Shown here in pieces: positions 9,239-18,342 of a stretch of 64,000 nucleotides of DNA. Under the pieces are notes generated by a model. It was not told the DNA's origin. It worked only from the letters and a program-made list of their open reading frames with translations, and ran no database searches. The stretch comes from Holdemania massiliensis AP2 (GTDB taxonomy: Bacteria; Bacillota_I; Bacilli_A; Erysipelotrichales; Erysipelotrichaceae), in contig NZ_HE998567.1 in assembly GCF_000327285.1 (NCBI RefSeq), positions 1,572,856 through 1,636,855 on the forward strand, given 5' to 3'. The first letter of the stretch is position 1. Every line of letters starts with the position of its first letter. The translations under genes and the position numbers were made by a program.

Positions 9239-9270
9239 AGGATTCTGACGATCTGTTCAGAGTCCTTTTA
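9239..9270 (+). terminator. Terminator of the scr operon
   Basis: AGGATTCTGA pairs with TCAGAGTCCT (one G-T pair) across an 8-nt loop and is followed by TTTTA. It lies 24 nt after the scrK stop. Confidence 0.8.
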
Positions 9271-9438
9271 TCTGGCTTTTCAAAATCAGAATCGTTTCTC
9301 ATACTGAAAATGTTCTTTTCTTTTAAGCTTTTAAACCAGAAATTTATGATTACATTTCAAAACGCTATGTTCATTCCCTAACAAGTTGTTTTTATTATTC
9401 AAATATGATAAAAGTTAAACAAAGGGAGGAATTAAGAA

Positions 9439-10611
9439 ATGAAAAAACTGCTCACCGTCCTGGCCGCTTGTGCCATGGCCATGGGTTTGACGGCCTGTTC
9501 TTCAACCCCAAAAGAAAACACGACTACGCCGACGCCGGAGGGATCTACCGCCCCTGTGGTTGAAAGCTTCGCAGCTGAATATGAAATGGTCGGTACGACC
9601 TCAGCAGGTCTGCCGAAAAATGATACTTTCGTTTTTGAAGGCGAAACAACCGACGGCATCATCACGAAATTGAATTTTGATATTATCCGCAACAAGGGTC
9701 TGGAAGGCGAATATTCCAAAAAGGATATCATGGGCTACCAGATGAATGTATCTGATGCCGCCGTTACCAAAATCGGCGATGGTTTTGAACTGACCAATCT
9801 GGGCATCAATGGTTACGAAACCAAGTTCGGACAGTATATGATTACAGCTCAGTGCAAGGAATTAACGGATACCACGACATTTAAAGATCTGACGATCGTG
9901 AACTATACCGGCGAACAGCTGAATATGGAAGATTCGTTAATGATTTATCAGTATCTGGCCAATGAAGCCAAGATTCAGCTGACCGAAGAAACTCCGGTTA
10001 AAGATCTGCTTGCGATCTTTGATCTGTATAAAGACGGAGCTTTTGTTGAAGGCACAAAACGTGTTTCCTTTGCCGGCTTCAACGGCGGACGCAGCTATGG
10101 CGAACAGATTGACGCCATTGCGGATTACATTCTGGCCAACAACATGACGCTGGAACAGGTTTATGAAATGTTCAAGACCGTAAACCAGCAGAGCGAACCA
10201 ATTGAAGACCGCGATACGGTTACCGGTGCGACAATCGCCTTTGTCGGTGACTTCCAGCGGATGGTCTATGTTGCGATTCATGGTGAATTGTTCGAAGGTG
10301 TAACGACGCACAGCACGGCTGAGGGCGTAACCAAAGTGGAAGTCGTAACTCAGGGCTATGCCGGAGAAATCGAAACGCATGTCAGCTTTGACGACAGCAC
10401 GAAGAAAATCACAGCGATCTCGGTCCGTGATGATCAGGAAACGGATACCGTCGGCGGCCTGCTGACAGCGGAAGGTTCCGAATTCATTCAGAAGCTGATC
10501 GACAACCAGGATGCACTGGACAGCGTTGACGTCGTTGCCGGAGCGACAAAAACTTCCAACGGCATGATCAAAGCCGTTCAGTTCGCCGTCGAATACTACA
10601 ACGGTTTGTAA
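9439..10611 (+). CDS. FMN-binding lipoprotein with two flavinylation motifs
   Basis: The 390-aa protein has a lipoprotein signal (lipobox LTAC, Cys20), so it sits on the outer face of the membrane. Two FMN_bind-type regions are present. The first ends in D259-TVTGAT265 and the second in D364-VVAGAT370-KTS, both matching the ApbE flavinylation pattern DxxS/TGAT, so Thr265 and Thr370 may carry covalent FMN. This layout resembles PplA, the extracellular electron-transfer lipoprotein of Listeria. No ndh2, eetA/B or apbE is in the window. It stands alone between two terminators. A role in passing electrons to surface reductases such as those at 25072 and 52571 is inference. Confidence 0.85.
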   Translation: MKKLLTVLAACAMAMGLTACSSTPKENTTTPTPEGSTAPVVESFAAEYEMVGTTSAGLPKNDTFVFEGETTDGIITKLNFDIIRNKGLEGEYSKKDIMGYQMNVSDAAVTKIGDGFELTNLGINGYETKFGQYMITAQCKELTDTTTFKDLTIVNYTGEQLNMEDSLMIYQYLANEAKIQLTEETPVKDLLAIFDLYKDGAFVEGTKRVSFAGFNGGRSYGEQIDAIADYILANNMTLEQVYEMFKTVNQQSEPIEDRDTVTGATIAFVGDFQRMVYVAIHGELFEGVTTHSTAEGVTKVEVVTQGYAGEIETHVSFDDSTKKITAISVRDDQETDTVGGLLTAEGSEFIQKLIDNQDALDSVDVVAGATKTSNGMIKAVQFAVEYYNGL

Positions 10612-10626
10612 AAAGAACGGTTGAGA

Positions 10627-10647
10627 AAGTACGTTCGAAACGTGCTT
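10627..10647. other. Hairpin before the terminator
   Basis: AAGTACGTT and AACGTGCTT form a 9-bp stem (one mismatch) with a 3-nt loop, immediately before the true terminator. Its role is unknown; it may protect the 3' end. Confidence 0.4.
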
Positions 10648-10660
10648 GATCAACAGCTTA

Positions 10661-10686
10661 AAAGCTCCCTTGCCGGGAGCTTTTTT
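10661..10686 (+). terminator. Terminator of the FMN-binding lipoprotein gene
   Basis: AAAGCTCCC and GGGAGCTTT form a 9-bp perfect stem with a TTGCC loop and a six-T run, 50 nt after the stop. Confidence 0.9.
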
Positions 10687-10739
10687 ATGTTCTGTTTTTT
10701 TGTCAGCGTCATCCAGGCTCTTGTGCTGCCTGTTCCAGA

Positions 10740-11654
10740 TCAGTCGTGAAGGTCTTCTTCAGCGGGAAAAGACAGGGTCAGAATCAATCGGCCGTCCTGT
10801 AGTTTTCCCTGCAGACTGCCGCCCTGCTGCTCGCTTAGACGACGGGCGATGGCCAGGCCCAGCCCGGTCGCCTGCCTGCCTGTATTGACCGTATAGTACC
10901 GGTCAAACATTTTTTCCACTTCGGTCCAGCTCAGCGATCCTGCGGAATTGACAAACACGATTTCACCATTCGTTTTTAAAGTTACAGACAAATCCCGACC
11001 GCCGTACTTTGCGGCGTTGTCCAATAAATTCTGCAGAATCCGATCCAAAGCTTTACTTTCCAGGGTCCGGATGACCGGCGTTTCCGGCATTGTTACTTCC
11101 GGCTCAATTCCCTGTTTTTCAAACAGAACATACACGGCCGCCAGATTTTTTTCCAGCACACGCCGCAGGTCCACGGCCTGCTTGGTCAACGGAGGTGGAT
11201 CCAACGCGGCCACGGAATAGCTGAATAGCTGCTCGCTCAGCTGCCTGAGTGTCTGCGCACGTTCTTTTAAAACCGCAAGAATCGATTTCAGCCGCGGACT
11301 GGCGGGTTCTTCTTCCGCCAGCTGCAGATAGCCTACAATCGCCGTTAACGGGGTGCGCAGATCATGTGAAAGCTGGGTTAATGACTGCTTGAGCTGCTGA
11401 TCCCCCTGCTGAAACTGCCGGCGCTGAGCACGCAGCTCACGCAGCTGATCATTGAGGGCTTCGCGTAAAGCGACGAGATCCCGATCCCGGCTGGCCGTAT
11501 CGATCAAAGTATTGGTTTCCACCTTCAGCCGATCTTCCAGCCCCTGCCGGATTTCCCGCAGACTTTTTTTTATCAAAATCAATTTGACCGAAAGAAAGAC
11601 GACTGCCCCGATCAAACATCCTGTCAGGATGAAAATTCCACCCGTCATCGTCAT
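10740..11654 (-). CDS. Sensor histidine kinase of an ABC-linked two-component system
   Basis: The 304-aa kinase has one N-terminal membrane helix (~residues 3-26), a short linker, a dimerisation H-box (LSHDLRTPLTAIVGYL), an N-box (LQNLLDNAAKYGG) and a G-box (GLGLAIARRL). The start at 11654 is preferred to the upstream 11684 because GGGAGG lies 7 nt before it. Very little extracytoplasmic sequence is present, typical of kinases that sense through a partner transporter. It is the last gene of a minus-strand cassette (regulator, ATPase, permease, kinase). Confidence 0.88.
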   Translation of the reverse strand: MTMTGGIFILTGCLIGAVVFLSVKLILIKKSLREIRQGLEDRLKVETNTLIDTASRDRDLVALREALNDQLRELRAQRRQFQQGDQQLKQSLTQLSHDLRTPLTAIVGYLQLAEEEPASPRLKSILAVLKERAQTLRQLSEQLFSYSVAALDPPPLTKQAVDLRRVLEKNLAAVYVLFEKQGIEPEVTMPETPVIRTLESKALDRILQNLLDNAAKYGGRDLSVTLKTNGEIVFVNSAGSLSWTEVEKMFDRYYTVNTGRQATGLGLAIARRLSEQQGGSLQGKLQDGRLILTLSFPAEEDLHD

Positions 11655-11712
11655 TCTCTTTCCTCCCTGCCCGCGCTGCACCAAAAGTCTTTTTTATCAT
11701 CCAAGCAGCATT

Positions 11713-12564
11713 CTAACGAATCTCCTTACGCTGAAACAACAACAGCCCTATCCCCTGCACTAGGACGATCCCGATCAAAGAGATCGGCGGCAGGACCGCC
11801 CAATGGCCGCAGTTTAACCCGCTGAGCTGCAGGCTCTGGCCGCTGGGCAGACTGTCAATCACGCCCTGCACAAATCTTCTCTGACTAGGATTGAGATAGC
11901 TTGGATTGGCCAAAGTATAAACTTGAGAGCTGCCGTCCCGCATTTCCAGCGCCTCAATCCACTCCGGCTCCTGCAGTTTCGTATTCAAAAAGAAGCACAG
12001 AAACATCGTAAGCATTACGCCGCACAGACACCCGATCGAGGAAACCGTCCGGGAGCTAGAGAGCAGGCCAACGGCATTGAACAGCGCGCAGTAAGCTGCC
12101 AGCGCGAGCACGCCGATCAAGGTTCCCAGCCCGATCAGCGCACCGCTCAGATGAAATCCGCCGAAGACCGGCCAGCCCACGAGAACAACGATCAGGGCAT
12201 AGACACCTTGATAGATCAAAGCGACGATCAGACTGACCGCATAATGACTCAGATAGATTTCCGTTCGCGTGCGTCCGATGATTAAAGCATTGCGCAGTGT
12301 TTGACTGCTGTATTCCGTTCCGACAAAGAAACTGATCACCGCCGCCAGCACCAGTCCCGCCACCGGAATAAAACTGTCCAGTCCATAACCGTAAAAATAG
12401 AGCTGATCCAAAGCGATGCTGCGGCCATTGTTTATCATGGCATAAGCAGAAAAAGCCAAAACCGCCAGGGCATAAAGAATCGTGACGGCCAAGCCGCCCC
12501 AAAAACCTTTTTCGTGAATCAGCCGATAGCTTTGGGCCGCGATCATTCTACGCATGATCTTCAC
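11713..12564 (-). CDS. ABC-2 type permease
   Basis: This 283-aa membrane protein has about six hydrophobic segments and fits the ABC-2/BcrB-like permease pattern (N-terminal cytoplasmic arm, large loop between the last two helices). Its start overlaps the ATPase gene by 17 nt, so the two are co-translated. With the two-component genes on either side, a role in export of, or resistance to, a peptide or cell-wall antibiotic is likely but not shown by sequence. Confidence 0.82.
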   Translation of the reverse strand: MKIMRRMIAAQSYRLIHEKGFWGGLAVTILYALAVLAFSAYAMINNGRSIALDQLYFYGYGLDSFIPVAGLVLAAVISFFVGTEYSSQTLRNALIIGRTRTEIYLSHYAVSLIVALIYQGVYALIVVLVGWPVFGGFHLSGALIGLGTLIGVLALAAYCALFNAVGLLSSSRTVSSIGCLCGVMLTMFLCFFLNTKLQEPEWIEALEMRDGSSQVYTLANPSYLNPSQRRFVQGVIDSLPSGQSLQLSGLNCGHWAVLPPISLIGIVLVQGIGLLLFQRKEIR

Positions 12565-13462
12565 CTCCGATCAGCGACAGATAATAGCTTTCCAGACTTT
12601 CATCGTGTTCTTTCATCGAGGTGACTGTGCAGCCCTTCTGTGCCAGCTTCAAAATCAGCTCACTGAGCGCGGTTTCGCCATAGATTTCAACCGTTCCGCC
12701 AGCTTTAATTCGATAATCTGCCCCATACGCTTCCAGCGTTTCAATCAGAATCTCATTCCCTTCGACTGTCAGTTCCACACATTTCCGACATGCGTTTTCC
12801 AATTCCTCAGCAGATATTTCCTTCACCCTCTGTCCATGATCAATAAAACCGTAGACCGTTGCCAGCCGGGCCAATTCATCCAGATTGTGACTGGAAATCA
12901 GAATCGTCACCTGATTCTGCCGGTTCAGTTTTAAAATCAGTTCACGGACTTCTATCATTCCCTGCGGATCCAAGCCGTTGACCGGCTCATCCAGCACCAG
13001 AAAATCCGGACTGCCTGCCAAAGCCAGGGCAATCCCCAGCCGCTGGCGCATACCCAGGGAAAAGTCCTTGACTTTTTTCCGTCCGGTATGGCTCAACCCG
13101 ACCTCCTTGAGCAGTTCATCGATTTCCCGAGTGTCCTGCAGTCCAAGCGTGCGCATCTGCACCTTAAGATTTTCCTGCGCGCTCAGCTGACCATACAGCG
13201 ACGGGGTTTCAATCATCGCTCCCATTCTGCGTCGGGACTTGACAATCTGCGGATCGCTGTGTTTGTATCCCATCAACGTATACTCGCCATAAGAGGGCTG
13301 CTGCAAACCACAGATCGTGCGAATCAGCGTTGTTTTTCCTGCACCGTTACGCCCGACAAAACCATAAATTGCGCCTTTTTCAACGTTCATTGAAAAATGG
13401 TCCAGCGCCTTAAAGCTGCCGTATCGCTTGGTCAAATCCCGGACCGTTAACATCATTTCCAT
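12548..13462 (-). CDS. ABC transporter ATPase (BcrA/multidrug type)
   Basis: The 304-aa ATPase has Walker A GRNGAGKTT, signature SLGMRQR, Walker B FLVLDEP with the D-loop NGLDPQG, and a C-terminal accessory region of ~85 residues as in bacitracin- and lantibiotic-type exporters. AGGAGG lies 8 nt before the start. Four tandem regulator boxes occur just upstream (13505-13545), pointing to control by the adjacent response regulator. Confidence 0.9.
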   Translation of the reverse strand: MEMMLTVRDLTKRYGSFKALDHFSMNVEKGAIYGFVGRNGAGKTTLIRTICGLQQPSYGEYTLMGYKHSDPQIVKSRRRMGAMIETPSLYGQLSAQENLKVQMRTLGLQDTREIDELLKEVGLSHTGRKKVKDFSLGMRQRLGIALALAGSPDFLVLDEPVNGLDPQGMIEVRELILKLNRQNQVTILISSHNLDELARLATVYGFIDHGQRVKEISAEELENACRKCVELTVEGNEILIETLEAYGADYRIKAGGTVEIYGETALSELILKLAQKGCTVTSMKEHDESLESYYLSLIGGEDHA

Positions 13463-13504
13463 TTTTTCTGCCTCCTGTCTGTGCTTTAAGGATAGCGGAA
13501 AACA

Positions 13505-13545
13505 GTTAAGAAATCCGATAAGGAAAACGATAAGATTTCGTTAAG
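13505..13545. promoter_or_regulatory. Four tandem hexamer boxes, probable response-regulator site
   Basis: On the plus strand GTTAAG (13505), GATAAG (13517), GATAAG (13529) and GTTAAG (13540) repeat every 12, 12 and 11 nt. They lie between the regulator stop and the ATPase start. OmpR-family regulators bind direct repeats with about one-turn spacing, so this is a good candidate operator of the neighbouring regulator. Confidence 0.65.
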
Positions 13546-14206
13546 ATTGCGGGTGAATCCGAAACCCGATTCCCCACACGGATTCGATCATTTCCTGTTC
13601 GCTGATTGTGCGCAGCTTGGAACGCAGATGACTGATATGTACCTTGAGTGAATTCTCCATTCCATCCGGCGTATCCTCACTGATCTGATCCAGCATCTGA
13701 GATTTGGGAATCACCTGTCCCGGATTGAGCATCAACAGCTTCAAAATCGCCGTTTCCGTGCGGGTCAGCTTAACGCTTTGCTTCCCGACAAAAGCCTGGC
13801 GCAAAAGCGGCTTTAAAGTCAGCATTCCGCAGGTCAGGACATCCTCCTGCCGCATCCGCGAAGGCCGCAGCTGCACTTCAATCCGTGCCAGCAGTTCGCG
13901 GGGTTCAAAGGGTTTGGTGATGTAATCCACTGCGCCGCTGCGCAGCAGCTGAACTTTATCATCGAGATCGCAGCGGGCACTGACCACAATGACTGGAATC
14001 TGTTCCGCCAGCGCTAAAACCGCTTCGCCCTGTATTCCAGGAAGCATCAGATCCAGCAGAATCAGATCCGGCTGGCGATGTTGAAGCACCCATTGAGCTT
14101 CGGTTCCAGAATAAGCCTGAGTGATCTGATACCCCTGCGAAATTAAAAGCTCGGCGATCAGATTGCTGATCGCCGGATCATCTTCGACGATCAAGATCGT
14201 TTTCAT
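13541..14206 (-). CDS. OmpR-family response regulator
   Basis: The 221-aa regulator has a receiver domain (acidic pocket in VEDD, phospho-acceptor in LILLDLMLPG, conserved Lys in TKPF) and a winged-helix DNA-binding domain from about residue 125. The start at 14206 has AAAGGAG 8 nt upstream; an in-frame ATG 18 nt further up lacks a site. It heads the regulator-ATPase-permease-kinase cassette, and its stop codon overlaps the last of the tandem boxes. Confidence 0.9.
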   Translation of the reverse strand: MKTILIVEDDPAISNLIAELLISQGYQITQAYSGTEAQWVLQHRQPDLILLDLMLPGIQGEAVLALAEQIPVIVVSARCDLDDKVQLLRSGAVDYITKPFEPRELLARIEVQLRPSRMRQEDVLTCGMLTLKPLLRQAFVGKQSVKLTRTETAILKLLMLNPGQVIPKSQMLDQISEDTPDGMENSLKVHISHLRSKLRTISEQEMIESVWGIGFRIHPQS

Positions 14207-14240
14207 AAGCTGCGCTCCTTTCATTACCTGGCCGCTGAAT

Positions 14241-15026
14241 TCACTGCGGCCGTTGAATCTTGGTTATAAAATCAGCCAGAGCCTGCGCCAGCTGATCAGG
14301 ATCTTCGTAGGCCATATTATGTCCAACTTCATGTAGAATCTGAACTTCAATCCTCTGACGAGACAGTTCTTCCGTATCGGGATCCGGCAATGATTTTTCA
14401 CCAAACAAAAATCGCTTTGGACATTTCAGCGCATAAAGACGCTGCCGCCATGACGGTTTGCCACCCAATACAGCATCTGCGGAAAGCCGATGCATCGCCT
14501 GCGGCAGCCATGTTGCAAGCGAAATTGCCCAAGTCATTCCGGCTTTAGCTGCGGCATCCAGGATCCGCTGATAACCCCACTCACAAAATTCCGCCTCGCT
14601 CAGCTGAGCTGTTTTATAACTGGGCTGATCCTGCGAACTGGGGTCCAGATTCGCCTCGCTGAGAAGGATGCCGATCACCGATTCGGGATTTTTTTCAGCC
14701 ACGCTTAGAGCAATCGGGCCGCCTAAACTATGACCATAAACGACCACTGGGCCACTGCTTCGCTGCTGGATCAGCTCTGTCAGAACTTGAGCATGGGCAT
14801 CGACTGTGTATGGGAAATCGCGAGGTTTCTCACTCTGTCCCGCGCCAAGCAAGTCAATCAGCCAAAGATGCCGATCTTTCAGTGCCAAGGTCTGTGCCAC
14901 CTGAGAATAATCCAAAAGTCCGGTGCATCCCAGCCCATGAATCAGGATCAATAAGGGGCCTTCCCCATTATTTTCCTGATAGTGCAGCACGGCCTGAGCT
15001 GATTCAGTGAAAAATGCTTTAAGCAT
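14241..15026 (-). CDS. Alpha/beta-hydrolase
   Basis: The 261-aa protein has the alpha/beta-hydrolase fold: HGLGCTG oxyanion region, nucleophile elbow GHSLGG, and a late histidine in HEVGHNMAYEDP. No signal peptide is seen. The start at 15026 follows AGGAAGGAG; a longer frame reading upstream lacks a site. It lies 34 nt before the response regulator start on the same strand and may be co-transcribed. The substrate cannot be told. Confidence 0.82.
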   Translation of the reverse strand: MLKAFFTESAQAVLHYQENNGEGPLLILIHGLGCTGLLDYSQVAQTLALKDRHLWLIDLLGAGQSEKPRDFPYTVDAHAQVLTELIQQRSSGPVVVYGHSLGGPIALSVAEKNPESVIGILLSEANLDPSSQDQPSYKTAQLSEAEFCEWGYQRILDAAAKAGMTWAISLATWLPQAMHRLSADAVLGGKPSWRQRLYALKCPKRFLFGEKSLPDPDTEELSRQRIEVQILHEVGHNMAYEDPDQLAQALADFITKIQRPQ

Positions 15027-15108
15027 GGATACTCCTTCCTTTCTTATAAACTGAATTAACAATTTTCCTTTAATTATCGCTGCCAGCTTAAATGACGTGA
15101 TCTAACCG

Positions 15109-15540
15109 CTATTTCAGCGGCAGCGTAAATTTATAGTGCCGGCACGCCATGCCCTGCCGCTTATAAAACTCATGGCTGGCAGTGCGGCGTTGGTTGCAGG
15201 CACATTCCAACTGCGGACATCCAGCCTGCGCCGCGATCTTCTTTGCCTGATCAAATAAACATTTCCCCACACCCTGACCGCGGTAACGCACATCAACAAC
15301 CAGTTCTTCAATCTCCGCAATTGCGGAAGTGTGATGCAGCAGATTTTGTATATGAACACTCAAAAATCCTGCCAGAACCCCATTGATCCACGCGGTTCGA
15401 TAATCAATTTGGGGATTGGACAAATTCGCCCGATAAACAGCTTCAAAGCGTGCTTTATCAATCGGCATTTCCTCCAGCTGTTCAATCAGCGCGGCTACTT
15501 GTCCGCAGTCTTCCCATCGTGCAGCCTTGATTTCAATCAT
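15109..15540 (-). CDS. GNAT-family N-acetyltransferase
   Basis: The 143-aa protein shows the acetyl-CoA-binding motif A (VVDVRYRGQGVGKCLFDQA) and a C-terminal CNQRRTASHEFYKRQGM segment typical of GNAT enzymes. GGAGG precedes the start. It is single and divergent from the HAD gene at 15676. The substrate is unknown. Confidence 0.85.
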   Translation of the reverse strand: MIEIKAARWEDCGQVAALIEQLEEMPIDKARFEAVYRANLSNPQIDYRTAWINGVLAGFLSVHIQNLLHHTSAIAEIEELVVDVRYRGQGVGKCLFDQAKKIAAQAGCPQLECACNQRRTASHEFYKRQGMACRHYKFTLPLK

Positions 15541-15620
15541 CCGTCACTGCCTCCTGTTTCACTAGTAATTTTCGTTTTATTCATTATATCATGTTTGTCT
15601 GCCGGCGCATCCGGCAACCG

Positions 15621-15649
15621 TTGTTCCCTGACCATTTGAATGTTATACT
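15621..15649 (+). promoter_or_regulatory. Promoter of the HAD phosphatase gene
   Basis: TTGTTC (15621-15626), 17-nt spacer and TATACT (15644-15649), 27 nt before the start codon at 15676. Confidence 0.6.
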
Positions 15650-15675
15650 CTTAACAATAAAGGGGGATTGTTTTC

Positions 15676-16434
15676 ATGAAATACAAATGTGTTGTCGTCG
15701 ATCTGGATCAAACACTGCTGCACAAGGATAAATCGTTATCGGATCTGACTGCCGCAGCCTTCGCTCAGCTCGAAACGGAGATTGTCGTTGCGACTGGACG
15801 GGCTATCGTGCGTACGCAGCGCTATGCCGAGCTGATCCATGCCCGTTCCATGATCTGCACCAATGGTTCGATTGTCTATCATCAAGGTCAGGTCATTTAC
15901 CGTCAGGAACTCGACAGTCAGAAGCTTACAGACTTGATTGAAGTGCTGCGGAAAATTGAACCCGTTCACATCACACTGTTTTATCCAACAGAAGTGTATA
16001 CGACGAACGAGTATTTCGTTAAAAAAGGCGAATCGCTGCGGCTGGATCTCGATCATTTTAATCCGCATGAAATTCAGAAAATTTTTGTCGTCACAAGCAA
16101 TCATGCGGCAATTCAGTCCATCAACTTTTCCGCTTATGGAATGAAAGCTGTCCCGTTGAGTGAAGACGGCGATATCTTCGTTATTACAGCTCAGCATGTC
16201 AATAAAGGAAATGCTTTAAAAGCACTGTGCGATCATCTTTCGCTGAATCTGAAAGAAGTCGTTGCATTTGGTGATGACTACAACGACTTGGAAATGATTC
16301 AGGAAGCTGGCTGCGGTGTTGCCATGGCGAATGCAGTGCCGGAAATTTTGGCCGCAGCGGATCAGCAGACGCTAAGCAACGACGAAGACGGCGTGGCAGT
16401 CTGGCTGCAGAAGCATCGTTCGGATTTTGCGTAA
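15676..16434 (+). CDS. HAD-superfamily Cof-type phosphatase
   Basis: The 252-aa protein has the HAD nucleophile motif DLDQTLL at the N-terminus, and the closing motif GDDYNDLEMI followed by GVAMANA, which mark the Cof/YidA (HAD-IIB) subgroup acting on small phosphorylated metabolites. A GGGGG ribosome site precedes it. It is monocistronic, with a terminator at 16505. The substrate is unknown. Confidence 0.88.
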   Translation: MKYKCVVVDLDQTLLHKDKSLSDLTAAAFAQLETEIVVATGRAIVRTQRYAELIHARSMICTNGSIVYHQGQVIYRQELDSQKLTDLIEVLRKIEPVHITLFYPTEVYTTNEYFVKKGESLRLDLDHFNPHEIQKIFVVTSNHAAIQSINFSAYGMKAVPLSEDGDIFVITAQHVNKGNALKALCDHLSLNLKEVVAFGDDYNDLEMIQEAGCGVAMANAVPEILAAADQQTLSNDEDGVAVWLQKHRSDFA

Positions 16435-16504
16435 AGCTGATCTTTCTATCATTAATAAAAACAGAAAATTATATCCCGGATCCTGTGAAATTTTCTGACT
16501 ATGC

Positions 16505-16542
16505 AAAAGAACCACGAGTCCATACAGTCTGTGGTTCTTTTT
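16505..16542. terminator. Bidirectional terminator
   Basis: AAAAGAACCAC and GTGGTTCTTTT form a 10-11 bp stem with a 15-nt loop and T-runs on both strands. It serves the HAD gene on the plus strand and the nuclease remnant on the minus strand. Confidence 0.85.
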
Positions 16543-16576
16543 AATCTTTGCAGCGAATCACTGCTTAGTTTTTTTC

Positions 16577-17335
16577 TTAATCGTGAGCCGTTAAAACGGA
16601 AATCATCTGATCGGTTTGCTTTTTCTGATTAACGGTAGCCATCTGCCGCTGTAAATCCTCCGGTGTCTGGATCTTATCTAACTGCAAAATAAAATCTTCA
16701 AGAGCTTCCGACTCTAAACTGTCAATCTGTTTCGCATCAGCCTCGCTGAGTTTCATCCGCTGACCTAACACTAATTGAATCAAGGCTCGCTGACCTTCCA
16801 ACTTTCCTTCTAGTTTTCCTTTCACAATTCCTTTCTCGTAGACTCTTTGTTCATCCAGTTCGTCAAACTTTGCCCGCATTCTGGCGATCGCTAAACTCGT
16901 GTCCCTTAAATAATCCCTTTTCTTCTCTTCCATCATCGCTACGATTTCCTCCTTTTCAATTAATTTCTGAATGATTTTTTGCTTCTTTTCCGCTTGGCTG
17001 AACCGGATCACATAGTGGATTTTCTCTGATATCCGCCATTCTTCTATCGGCTTCTTTTCCAAATTCTCCAGTTTATCCATCTCCACCCATAGAATCCTGC
17101 CTTGTTCTTTTAACATCCATTCCCCACTGATTTCGTGAAAAAATCGGTGAGGATGAAGATAACCCTCGTAGCCCTTTTTTGCCTGCGAAATGTGATTGGT
17201 AATCATGATCTGAACTACCGGATCAAAATCATACTGATCACCAATCGTCAGCTGATCCACAATGATTCTGGCCAGTGAGGATAGTCGGATATTTCTGCCA
17301 TATTGAAATCCTCCTATGATTAATATTGCGGAAAA
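16577..17335 (-). pseudogene. Truncated PD-(D/E)XK transposase-family (Rpn-like) remnant
   Basis: The reading frame matches the C-terminal two-thirds of the PD-(D/E)XK nuclease/transposase family: a segment like SSLARIIVDQL-GDQYDFDPV, charged helices and a repeated GKLEGKLEG motif. The ~50-70 N-terminal residues that carry the catalytic core are missing. The in-frame sequence continues upstream of the GTG at 17260 with recognisable family residues, but meets a stop at 17336-17338 and has no good start. It is therefore a 5'-truncated relic, unless the GTG start gives a catalytically dead protein. Confidence 0.6.
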
Positions 17336-17450
17336 TCAGAAAAAGCCCCACAAAAAATGGAAAAATTGAAATAACTTTCTTGAGTACCTTCTTACAAGTT
17401 TATATTAACTCATTTGAGAACGTTATTCAATCCCTTCTCTCTCTATCCAC

Positions 17451-17485
17451 AAAATAAAAAGCAGTCATTCACTGCCTTTTATTTG
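17451..17485. terminator. Bidirectional terminator
   Basis: AAAAAGCAGT and ACTGCCTTTT form a hairpin with a CATTC loop, with A/T runs on both sides. It lies 140 nt beyond the stop of the minus-strand bactofilin gene. Otherwise 17336-17622 contains nothing I can support. Confidence 0.7.
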
Positions 17486-17622
17486 CTATATTCTTACTCA
17501 CGATTAAAAAGAATTAGGTAAGATTATAAGGAAAGCTGACCTTAATCTTCCTGCTCCTTCTTTACTGCTTCCTATTTAGTTTGGAACTGAAAATGGACTA
17601 TCGCCCCTGTACAACAAGGCCC

Positions 17623-18342
17623 TTATTTCTTTTCCATGCTTAGCTTGCCTTCAACCAATGCGCCTTCATAAACGGAGATACTCTCTGTTGTAATATTGCC
17701 TTCCACGACACTGTGATCCAATAATGTCAGCATTTGACCGCAATAAAGATCACCGCGGATATGCCCATTGACCGTTACAATCTCAGCCTGAAGGTTGCCG
17801 ACAATTTCAGAACCAGGCAGAATTTCTATCGTTTTCTCGCACAGAATATCCCCATGAACAACACCGCCGTTTATACGCAGCGCTAATGCCTGGATTGAAC
17901 CATCAATCTTTCCATCCATGTTCACATAGCCTTCCGTGATAATATTGCCGGTAATTTTACCATGAAACTCCAAATCCGAGCAGCCTTCAAGATCTCCAAT
18001 TATCTTCATATCCGCTGTAATTGTCGTCTTTTTATCTTCGCCAACCGCCGCCTTGCGCGCTTCTTCCGGTTCAGCTTCCGCAAGCTGGATCTCCGGTGCA
18101 ATATCCATCTTTTCAGCCTCGTTCTTTTCTGCCATAATGTCGGTAAGTTCCGTTATTTCCTGATTATCCGGCAGCCTTTCTTCCAGTTTTGCTTCAGCTT
18201 CCTCCACTTTGGGCACCTCCTGTTCTAAAGGACGATCGACAATTTTAACCTGTTCTTCATCCTTCCCTTTAGTCAACTGTTCCCTTGTGTTTAAAATTGA
18301 TTTCCATGATTTTTGATTTGCTTTGCCATACTTTTTTGTCAT
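17623..18342 (-). CDS. Bactofilin-family protein
   Basis: The 239-aa protein ends in a bactofilin (polymer-forming cytoskeletal) domain from about residue 115 to the C-terminus: regularly spaced beta-helix repeats such as MKIIGDLEGCSDLEFHGKI, ITEGYVNMDGKIDGSI and IVTVNGHIRGDLYCG. The first ~110 residues are acidic, low-complexity and probably disordered. AAGGAG precedes the start at 18342; an upstream in-frame ATG at 18387 lacks a site. Bactofilins form filaments at the membrane that organise cell-wall or shape proteins. The long acidic N-terminus is unusual for short bactofilins. The gene is monocistronic. Confidence 0.88.
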   Translation of the reverse strand: MTKKYGKANQKSWKSILNTREQLTKGKDEEQVKIVDRPLEQEVPKVEEAEAKLEERLPDNQEITELTDIMAEKNEAEKMDIAPEIQLAEAEPEEARKAAVGEDKKTTITADMKIIGDLEGCSDLEFHGKITGNIITEGYVNMDGKIDGSIQALALRINGGVVHGDILCEKTIEILPGSEIVGNLQAEIVTVNGHIRGDLYCGQMLTLLDHSVVEGNITTESISVYEGALVEGKLSMEKK

